Below, piece after piece: positions 30,492 through 36,882 of a stretch of 36,882 bases of DNA. The translations under genes were made by a program, and so were the position numbers. A model generated the notes under the pieces. The model made no database searches and had not been told where the DNA came from. It saw only the letters and a program-made list of their open reading frames with translations. This DNA comes from Rhodopila globiformis (GTDB lineage: Bacteria; Pseudomonadota; Alphaproteobacteria; Acetobacterales; Acetobacteraceae), in the NCBI RefSeq assembly GCF_002937115.1, contig NZ_NHRY01000133.1, forward strand, positions 1 through 36,882. The letters run 5' to 3'. Position 1 is the first letter of the stretch, and every line of letters begins with the position of its first letter.

Positions 30492-32471
30492 CTACATGCC
30501 GAGATGGTCGGCGGGATCCAGCGCGGTCTGACGCACGGCGCCGCGCTGGCGCTGGCGCAGAGCCTCCTGCTGACGCGCGGCGTCATCCGGCGTGTCGTCA
30601 ACAACGTCGAACTCACGGCGCTCGCGGCGTGGTGGTGTCGTCTCCTTCGCGACGGCGACGTGATCCGGCAGTTCCGGCTCACGCCGCAGGCCGCCATTGG
30701 CTTCATCTTCCGCCTTCAGCGCGGCCATGAGCACGTCCGACGGGGAGCGGATCGGCAGTGACGACCAATCGTCCGGACGCGGCGAATGGGCCGTTGTCGT
30801 GGGTGGCTCAAGCACCCGTTCGGAGAAACGGGGGTCTTCGTAGTAGCGCGCCTTCTGCGCCCGGATCGGATGGAGGCCGGAGACCATGACGATCTCGTCG
30901 GAGGGCGGAAGTTGCATGATCTCGCCTGGCGTCAGCAGCGGACGGGCGGTCTCGGAACGTGAGACCATCAGATGACCGAGCCAGGGAGAGAGTCGGTGGC
31001 CAGCATAATTCTTCATGGCCTTCATCTCGGTCGCCATGCCGAGCGCATCGCTCACCCGCTTCGCGGTCCGCTCGTCATTGGTCGCGAACGATACGCGCAC
31101 ATGGCAGTTGTCGAGGATGGCGTTGTTGGCGCCATAAGCCTTCTCGATCTGGTTCAGCGACTGGGCGATCAGGAAGCTCTTGAGCCCATAGCCCGCCATG
31201 AAGGCCAGCGCGCTCTCGAAGAAATCGAGCCGGCCGAGCGCTGGAAACTCGTCGAGCATCAGGAGCATCCGTTGTCGCCGGTTCTTCGGATGAAGCTCCT
31301 CCGTCAGCCGCCGGCCGATCTGGTTGAGCACCAGGCGGATGAGCGGTTTGGTGCGGCTGATGTCGGACGGCGGCACCACGAGATAGAGCGTGGCGGGCCG
31401 CGTGTCCGAGATCAGGTCGGCGATCCGCCAGTCGCACTGGCGTGTGACCTGGGCGACGACCGGATCGCGGTAGAGGCCGAGGAACGACATGGCGGTCGAC
31501 AGCACGCCGGAGCGCTCATTGTCCGATTTGTTGAGCAATTCGCGCGCGGCCGAGGCGACGACCGGATGCGGCCCGGCTTCGCCGAGATGGGCGGTCGTCA
31601 TCATCACCCGCAGCGTCGCTTCGATCGGCCGCTTCGGATCGGAGAGAAAGGCGGCGACGCCGGCGAGCGTCTTGTCCGCTTCCGCGTAGAGGACGTGGAG
31701 GATGGCGCCGACCAGCAGTGAGTGGCTGGTCTTCTCCCAATGGTTGCGGCGTTCGAGCGAGCCTTCGGGATCGACCAGAACATCGGCCACATTCTGGACG
31801 TCGCGGACCTCCCACTCGCCTTTGCGGACCTCGAGCAGGGGGTTGTAGGCGGCGGAGTCCCGGTTGGTCGGATCGAACAGGAGCACTCGGCCGAAGCGCG
31901 CTCGAAAGCCGGCGGTGAGCTGCCAGTTCTCGCCCTTGATGTCGTGGACGATGGCGCTGCCGGGCCAGGTCAGGAGCGTTGGCACCACTAGGCCAACGCC
32001 TTTGCCGCTCCGTGTCGGTGCGAAGCACAGCACATGCTCGGGGCCGTCATGGCGGAGATAGGACCGCTCATAGCGGCCGAGGACAACGCCGTCCGGCGCG
32101 AGCAGTCCGGTGGAGATCATTTCGTCAGCGCGCGCCCAGCGGGCGGAGCCATAGGTCTCGGCGTTCTTGGCCTCGCGGGCGCGCCAGACCGACATGCCGA
32201 TCGCGACCACGGCCGAGATGAGGCCGCCGGAAGCCGCGATATAGGCGCCCTCGATGAAGATCTGCGGCGCGTAGGCGTCGTAGGCGAACCACCACCAGAA
32301 GAAGGCCGGCGGCAGGTAAATCGGGAAACGCAGCACCTCGAACCAGGGCCGTCCCAGTTCGGGCTGGAAGCCGAGCCGCCAGGCCGTCCATTCGGTCGCG
32401 ATCCACATCGCCGCCACCACGATGGCGAATACGATGATAACCTGGCCCCAGAGAATCTTGGTCGCGGACAC
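30492..32471 (-). CDS. traG: TraG/VirD4 coupling protein
   Basis: TraG is the hexameric ATPase that brings the relaxase-DNA complex to the T4SS. The 659-residue protein has N-terminal membrane helices (ILWGQVIIVFAIVVAAMWIA, LPPAFFWWWFAY, GGLISAVVAIGMSV), then GSARWA, Walker A PTRSGKGVGL near residue 155, and Walker B MLLMLDEFPALG near residue 405. GTG 32471 is chosen because AAAGGAGAGG lies about nine bases upstream and the membrane helix follows at once. The open frame reaches 32561 with unlikely extra residues. It is the only coupling protein in the window. Confidence 0.93.
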   Translation of the reverse strand: MSATKILWGQVIIVFAIVVAAMWIATEWTAWRLGFQPELGRPWFEVLRFPIYLPPAFFWWWFAYDAYAPQIFIEGAYIAASGGLISAVVAIGMSVWRAREAKNAETYGSARWARADEMISTGLLAPDGVVLGRYERSYLRHDGPEHVLCFAPTRSGKGVGLVVPTLLTWPGSAIVHDIKGENWQLTAGFRARFGRVLLFDPTNRDSAAYNPLLEVRKGEWEVRDVQNVADVLVDPEGSLERRNHWEKTSHSLLVGAILHVLYAEADKTLAGVAAFLSDPKRPIEATLRVMMTTAHLGEAGPHPVVASAARELLNKSDNERSGVLSTAMSFLGLYRDPVVAQVTRQCDWRIADLISDTRPATLYLVVPPSDISRTKPLIRLVLNQIGRRLTEELHPKNRRQRMLLMLDEFPALGRLDFFESALAFMAGYGLKSFLIAQSLNQIEKAYGANNAILDNCHVRVSFATNDERTAKRVSDALGMATEMKAMKNYAGHRLSPWLGHLMVSRSETARPLLTPGEIMQLPPSDEIVMVSGLHPIRAQKARYYEDPRFSERVLEPPTTTAHSPRPDDWSSLPIRSPSDVLMAALKAEDEANGGLRREPELPDHVAVAKETTPPRRERREFDVVDDTPDDAARQQEALRQRQRGAVRQTALDPADHLGM

Positions 32472-32647
32472 TGAACGCCTCTCCTTTCCCGGAGAGACAT
32501 CGGCGTCGGAGAAACGGCATCGCAAGCGCGATCCGCGGCGCTTCGCAGGCCGTCGCGCCACAGCGAAAAACTATTGGAAGGCGCGTAGGCGATCCCCCAC
32601 GGCCACTCGGGCCGGAAGGACTTCGGGCGAATTTGGCAGGACGCCAG

Positions 32648-32720
32648 CCTTCAATAAGCGCCCTTCCTTATTGAAGGATAAGACCATATCGTTCATTAAG
32701 GCCCGGGGCCTATTGAAGGA
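32648..32720. promoter_or_regulatory. Three TATTGAAGG operators ahead of the Fic gene
   Basis: CCTTCAATAAG (32648-32658) and CTTATTGAAGG (32667-32677) form a perfect 11-bp inverted repeat. A third copy, TATTGAAGGA, is at 32711-32720, 42 bases after the second (about four helical turns), directly before the start codon. A weak promoter TTGAAG (32671-32676) with CATTAA (32694-32699) at 17-base spacing would be covered by a repressor bound here. The Fic protein has a C-terminal winged-helix-like segment and is a candidate. Confidence 0.5.
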
Positions 32721-32726
32721 TCGCGC

Positions 32727-33902
32727 GTGGCGGACACGAAAAACCGGCGGCTTGGCGCCTATGTCGAGACGAGCACGGGGGGCGAGCGGGTGCGCGCCTA
32801 TGTGCCCGCGCCGCTGCCGCCGGACCCACCTCTCGATCTGGCGCGGTTCATGCGGCTCTACGAGCGCGCGATAGCCGCCGTCGGGCGGCTGGACGGCGTC
32901 GTGGCGATCCTGCCGTCGACGCCCCTGTTTCTCTACATGTATGTCCGCAAGGAGGCCCTGCTGTCCTCGCAGATCGAGGGCACGCAATCCTCGCTTTCCG
33001 ACCTGCTGCTGTTCGAGAACGACGAAGCGCCGTCCGTCCCGCTCGACGACGTGACCGAGGTCTCGAACTATGTCGCGGCGGTCGAGCACGGCGTTTCGCG
33101 GATCCGCAGGGGGTTTCCCCTGTCGCTGCGCCTGATCCGCGAGATGCATGCCATCCTGCTGAGGTCGGGACGCGGAGCGGCCAAGCAGCCCGGGGAGTTC
33201 CGCCGCTCCCAGAACTGGATCGGCGGCACACGGCCCGGCAACGCCCTCTTCGTGCCCCCGCCGCCGAATCTATTGGACGATTGCCTGGGCGCGCTGGAGC
33301 GCTTTTTCCACAGCGAGGACCCGGCGCTACCCCCGCTCATCCGGGCCGGCCTGGCCCACGTCCAGTTCGAGACAATCCATCCCTTTCTCGACGGCAACGG
33401 GCGCCTCGGCCGGCTGCTCATCACCCTGATCCTGTGCGAGGCGGGCGTCTTGCGCGAGCCGATCCTCTATCTCAGCCTGTTCCTGAAATCCCACCGCGAC
33501 GACTATTACCGCCTGCTCCAGGAGGTCCGGCAAGCCGGGACCTGGGAGACCTGGATGGAGTTCTTCCTGACCGGGGTGGCCGAGACCGCCGAGCAGGCGG
33601 TCGCGACCGCGCGCGAACTGATCGCCATGTTCGAGGTCGACCGGCAGAAGATCGCGGGCATCGGCCGCGCCGCGCCCTCCGCGCTGAGAGTTCATGAGCT
33701 GATGCAGGCCCATCCGATCGTCACCATCCCGACGGTGTCTTCGCGGCTTGGCGTTTCCTTCGCGACAGCCCGAGGCGCCCTGGAGAAGCTGGTGGGCGTC
33801 GGGGTTATACGCGAGACGACGGGACGTCGGCGCGGGCGGATCTACGCTTACACGGCTTATCTGGCCGCGCTCGATCGCGGCACCGACCCGTTGCCGGCCT
33901 GA
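32727..33902 (+). CDS. Class II Fic protein (AMP transferase)
   Basis: The 391-residue protein has the complete Fic motif HPFLDGNGRLGR at residues 218-229, whose His and Asp catalyse transfer of AMP to a target hydroxyl. An N-terminal inhibitory helix with SSQIEGT (Glu84) is the class II autoinhibition signature, as in Fic/DOC-like proteins with a C-terminal winged helix (PTVSSRLGVSFATARGALEKL). The target is unknown. It sits between the relaxase and traG genes on the opposite strand, so it is cargo of the transfer module. The GTG start follows an operator-like repeat. Confidence 0.88.
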   Translation: MADTKNRRLGAYVETSTGGERVRAYVPAPLPPDPPLDLARFMRLYERAIAAVGRLDGVVAILPSTPLFLYMYVRKEALLSSQIEGTQSSLSDLLLFENDEAPSVPLDDVTEVSNYVAAVEHGVSRIRRGFPLSLRLIREMHAILLRSGRGAAKQPGEFRRSQNWIGGTRPGNALFVPPPPNLLDDCLGALERFFHSEDPALPPLIRAGLAHVQFETIHPFLDGNGRLGRLLITLILCEAGVLREPILYLSLFLKSHRDDYYRLLQEVRQAGTWETWMEFFLTGVAETAEQAVATARELIAMFEVDRQKIAGIGRAAPSALRVHELMQAHPIVTIPTVSSRLGVSFATARGALEKLVGVGVIRETTGRRRGRIYAYTAYLAALDRGTDPLPA

Positions 33903-33907
33903 CGGCG

Positions 33908-35671
33908 TCACAGACCGAGCCCCCGCTTTCGTCCGAGGCTCCATTCGATGCCGCCGTCGTCACGGGCGGCGCCCGCGACATGTTGGCCGAGCTTCTTCTC
34001 GAGGCTTGGCGACCAGGGCACGAGTTGGAAGCCGAGTCCGTCGTCGATCATGGCGAAGCGGCCCGACGACAGGGTGAGGCGCTGTCGGTAAACCCCGACG
34101 ACAGGCTCGCCCACGCCGGCCGGCACGGGACGCAAACCCGTCTCAGTCGAAAGCCGCGCCGCGGTCTCGTCCAGCTCACGCCGCCGCAAGGTGGCGAGCA
34201 GGTTTCGCTCAAAGGTGACGTGCTCGCCTTGGCGACGCGCGAGACCATCCCGGATGAGGTGCTCAGTGCGCGCCTTCATCGCCTCGCGGACTTCCCCGCC
34301 AAACCCACCCATGGCGAGCGGCATTGGCTGACGCTCGACGAGACGGTGATCGAGCCAAGTCGCGCCGCGCGCGCCGACCTGCGCGCCGAGATCGAGATCC
34401 GATCGCGTTGCCAGCACCAGCGTCGGCCGAGGATCATCCTGGCCGCCGAAGCGGCGGACCTCGACGATCCCACCGATCGGCGGCGCGTGCTCGAAGACCT
34501 CGACACCGCGGAAGCGAACGTGATGGGCTCGGCCGTCCGCGCCGTCGATCACGGCGTAGGCTTCGCCGGTCAGTTCATCATGCAGCCCCCTGTCGACCAG
34601 GCGGCCGATGATCGGCGCGTCCGGCGGCTGGGCGTCGATCACGTAGTCGCCGACGCCTCGGTCCTGGCCCCGCTCGGCGAAGGCGCGGTGCATGGTCTTG
34701 ATGATGTCGCCGCGCGCGCCGAGGTCGCGCAGCGTCCGCTCCGCCTGGAGGCCGACCATCCATTGGCCGGGACCGGCCGGAGCCGCAAGTCCCATCCGCT
34801 CCAGCTTCTGCATGCGACCGACCATCAGGCGTCTCAGCTCTGGGTCACCCGGCCCGGCTTGCGCCGGGCGCAGGTCGACCAGACCCGTCTCATCGGCGGC
34901 GAAGCGAAGCTGGACGTCGAGTCGGGTCCAGCGGTCAGCGTCCACCTCGCGTTCGAGCGCCGTGCGGATGGCGTGCTCGGGACGTGGACCAAGCTCGATT
35001 CCGATCAGCTCCTCGGCGCGCGAACGGAGCCCATGGCTGATGTAGTCGCGCGAAATAACGAGGTCGGCTCCGGCGGCATCGACACCGCGCACGAGCAGAT
35101 GGACGTGCGGATTATCGGTGTTCCAGTGATCGACAGCGACCCAGTCGAGCCTGGTGTCGAGGTCGCTCTCCATCTGTCGGACGAGATCGCGGGTGAAGGC
35201 CTTGAGGTCGGTCATGTCGCCGGCGTCCTCCGGCGAGACGATGAATCGAAAATGGTGCCGATCATCCTCGCACCGTTCGGCGAAAGCCCGATCGTCGGCG
35301 CGATCACTGGCGGCGTCGAAGATGACGCCCCGTTCGCCATCGCGGCTCACGCCCTCGCGCTTCAGATAGGACAGGTGTGCCGACAGCGGCGCCGAACGAA
35401 AGCTCCGGCCCTGGTGACGCACGACGCGCGCCTTGACGACGACGCGCCGGGTTGGGCTGAAGAGGCGGCCACGGCTGAAGGCGGCCCGGCCACGCCCAAA
35501 GCTGGAACGGCCCGGCATGCGGGCTCGGCCCGAATTCGGCGATCGCTGGATGGCCGGCCCCGCTTTGCGGGCCGCTTTCAGGACCTGGGCGACGAAGCTC
35601 TTCGGCTTGGGCGCCTTCGTCGAGCGCGTGCGGCCCGGCCGGACCCGGAACTCATTCTCGCCCCCGCTCAT
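33908..35671 (-). CDS. VirD2/DUF3363-type relaxase
   Basis: The relaxase nicks oriT and stays on the 5' end while the strand is transferred. The 587-residue chain has a likely nucleophile Tyr102 in SAHLSYLKREG and the metal-binding HUH-type motif NPHVHLLVRG (about residues 186-195). A long C-terminal DUF3363-like region follows. Organisation resembles the rlxS-traG-trb order of Tn4371-type ICEs. ATG 35671 (MSGGENEFRVRPGR) is chosen. The frame opens to 35794, but the extra 41 residues look non-native. It converges with the Fic gene, leaving five bases between the stops. Confidence 0.88.
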   Translation of the reverse strand: MSGGENEFRVRPGRTRSTKAPKPKSFVAQVLKAARKAGPAIQRSPNSGRARMPGRSSFGRGRAAFSRGRLFSPTRRVVVKARVVRHQGRSFRSAPLSAHLSYLKREGVSRDGERGVIFDAASDRADDRAFAERCEDDRHHFRFIVSPEDAGDMTDLKAFTRDLVRQMESDLDTRLDWVAVDHWNTDNPHVHLLVRGVDAAGADLVISRDYISHGLRSRAEELIGIELGPRPEHAIRTALEREVDADRWTRLDVQLRFAADETGLVDLRPAQAGPGDPELRRLMVGRMQKLERMGLAAPAGPGQWMVGLQAERTLRDLGARGDIIKTMHRAFAERGQDRGVGDYVIDAQPPDAPIIGRLVDRGLHDELTGEAYAVIDGADGRAHHVRFRGVEVFEHAPPIGGIVEVRRFGGQDDPRPTLVLATRSDLDLGAQVGARGATWLDHRLVERQPMPLAMGGFGGEVREAMKARTEHLIRDGLARRQGEHVTFERNLLATLRRRELDETAARLSTETGLRPVPAGVGEPVVGVYRQRLTLSSGRFAMIDDGLGFQLVPWSPSLEKKLGQHVAGAARDDGGIEWSLGRKRGLGL

Positions 35672-36242
35672 CGCTCGGGGCGGCCAAGATGGACAGCGGG
35701 GCGCGAACGGCAGTGTACAGGCCGCAACCCTGATATCGTTGGGAATAATCGCGCAACCTGCCACCGACCGACGGGCCTGCCCGCCAAAATACAAGCCGCG
35801 ACAGCGGCTTGGATGCCGGCGTGGCAGGGCCTTTTAACTTGCCCTCTTAATCGGGGTCTTCTTCCTCGTCTCGGCCATCTTCGTCTCCTGTTCTCCACTG
35901 TATCCGAACTTGCGCTTTTCTGCGACACGGCGCGCCCGCTTCTGAACCACCTGGTCGATCCGGTTCCGGCCCGCGAGTCCTGATGCGCCGTGCACTCTTC
36001 CGCGCTCATCGACGGCGGGATTGGGACCGTCGGTGCGGTCGTCGATCCGTCGCGGCGCATGTCGGCATCGGATTGGCGGGGCAGCATCACAGGCACTCGA
36101 GCGTGGTCCAGGATCGCTCCGGCCACAGGCAAGATATCGTGCTTCCCGCATTCCATGGTCTGCACCAGTCCTCATCCGCCGGGGCGGATCTCCTTGGGCG
36201 CTCAGCCGCGCGCCAGCTTGGGGTTGATGGGATCTCCAGGCG
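35672..36242. other. 571-bp region without a convincing gene; possible oriT
   Basis: On the minus strand, AAGCCGC-GACA-loop-GCGGCTT (35793-35810) is a perfect 7-bp hairpin followed by GTATTTT, and GC-rich partial repeats lie beside it. Upstream of relaxase genes such structure can be oriT or a terminator, and the choice cannot be made here. At 35834-35878 a 14-codon open frame (MAETRKKTPIKRAS) has GGAG seven bases before its ATG. Longer overlapping frames (to 36175) show no family features. The far side may hold the downstream end of the IS110 element. Confidence 0.4.
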
Positions 36243-36882
36243 TCATGCGTGGGCGCCCAGAAGCTTGCGATCTTTCACCGTCGCCGCTGTGTCCGCCGTG
36301 CCGTCGGCGTGCGGTCGATCCGCATAGACAGTGCCGTCGCGCCACATCGCGTGCATGATCACCGCGAGCTTGCGGGCCATCGCCACCACCGCCTTCTTGT
36401 GGCAGCGCTTGGCGATCTTCTGGCCCCAGGTCTTGAGTGCCGTCTGACCCTTGTAGCGTGTCAGCATGGCGCTGGCGGCCTCATACAGCGCGCGCCGCAC
36501 CTCCGGATCGCCGGCCTTGCTGATGCGGCCCTGCACGTCGATCGAGGTGCCCGACTGCCATCGCTTGGAGGTCAGGCCGAAATAGGCGGCGACGTCGCGC
36601 GAGCGGCGGAAGCGCGTCGGATCGTCGACGGCGGTGGCGAAGGTCAGCGCCGTCACCGGCCCAACGCCGGGGATCGCCATGAACCGCCGGCACAGCGCGT
36701 CGCCTGCCACCAGCTTGACCACCAGGTCGTGCAGCTTGAGATACTGCCGCCACAGCGCCGCGCGCGCCGCCAGCATGCAGTCCATCAGCTCGGCGGTCAG
36801 CGCATCCTCGGCGCAGGCCTCGCGCACCGCCTGCTCGAAGCCGGCGCGGCCGACCTTGTGCAGCTTCACCCCGAAGCTCTTC
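36243..36882 (-). CDS. IS110-family transposase, C-terminal part
   Basis: The frame is open at the right edge of the window and ends at 36243. It encodes the C-terminal Transposase_20 domain of IS110-family recombinases: FMAIPGVGPVTALTFATAVD, RFRRSRDVAAYFGLT and SGTSIDVQGRISKAGD, followed by ALYEAASAMLTRYK, where the catalytic serine of this domain is expected. The N-terminal DEDD (RuvC-like) domain would lie to the right. IS110 elements lack typical inverted repeats and some use a structured bridge RNA from the non-coding end. Intactness cannot be judged. Confidence 0.9.
   Translation of the reverse strand, partial: KSFGVKLHKVGRAGFEQAVREACAEDALTAELMDCMLAARAALWRQYLKLHDLVVKLVAGDALCRRFMAIPGVGPVTALTFATAVDDPTRFRRSRDVAAYFGLTSKRWQSGTSIDVQGRISKAGDPEVRRALYEAASAMLTRYKGQTALKTWGQKIAKRCHKKAVVAMARKLAVIMHAMWRDGTVYADRPHADGTADTAATVKDRKLLGAHA

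Noticed and set aside
35672..35794. N-terminal extension of the relaxase by 41 residues
   Set aside because: The extra residues are Cys/Pro/Arg-rich and unlike a relaxase start, and the region holds hairpins better explained as non-coding DNA.
35834..36175. A 113-codon minus-strand frame, with an overlapping 165-codon frame at 35668-36165
   Set aside because: Neither shows a domain, a clear ribosome site or plausible composition. Only the last 14 codons of the first have a good start signal.
1..36882. tRNA, rRNA, CRISPR arrays, riboswitches
   Set aside because: Reading both strands gave no tRNA T-loop/acceptor pattern, no rRNA-like sequence and no regularly spaced repeats. No search program could be run.

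Overview
This is a GC-rich stretch with ATGA-type gene overlaps and trb, traG and relaxase genes of the kind found in integrative conjugative elements (ICEs) of Alphaproteobacteria. The genus cannot be fixed from the sequence. No rRNA, tRNA or other core chromosomal gene was seen, so the window looks like the inside of an accessory island that several mobile elements have rearranged.

Left part (1-5103). The tail of an IS630-family transposase abuts a minus-strand operon of four overlapping genes: a CD-NTase, a HORMA protein, a TRIP13-like AAA+ ATPase and a SLOG-like effector. This is a type III (HORMA/TRIP13) CBASS anti-phage operon. The IS630 end interrupts the effector. A gene for a fused HTH-ImmA/IrrE metallopeptidase is divergent from CBASS, and a PIN-domain gene follows it. 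The shared promoter region carries three copies of CAGTTTAC (one inverted), so the HTH-peptidase probably controls both sides.

Centre (5104-27118). Two complete trb-type conjugative type IV secretion operons, each trbB-C-D-E-J-K-L-F-G-I, face each other tail to tail (5104-14283 on plus, 17706-27118 on minus). They share gene order, similar protein lengths and a 32-base leader ahead of trbB. Between the two trbI ends sits a Recombinase-In-Trio (RIT) element of three overlapping tyrosine recombinase genes. It is bounded by a 32-bp direct repeat with a perfect 20-bp palindrome at its core. Closing the element into a circle would give a 48-bp near-perfect palindrome.

Right part (27119-36882). 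A compact mercury-resistance module (merR divergent from merT-merP-merA) lies between trbB of the second operon and its probable upstream partners, a ribbon-helix-helix gene and the traG/virD4 coupling-protein gene. A class II Fic gene with its own operator-like repeats is divergent from traG. Beyond it is a VirD2/DUF3363-type relaxase gene. The window ends in an IS110-family transposase that runs off the right edge.

How the parts fit: the relaxase (with an unproven oriT nearby), TraG and the second trb operon make one plausible transfer machine. The first trb operon has no coupling protein or relaxase of its own in the window and may be redundant or borrowed from a second ICE. CBASS, HTH-ImmA/PIN, Fic and mer are cargo. 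No ICE boundary (tRNA att site or large ICE integrase) is visible.
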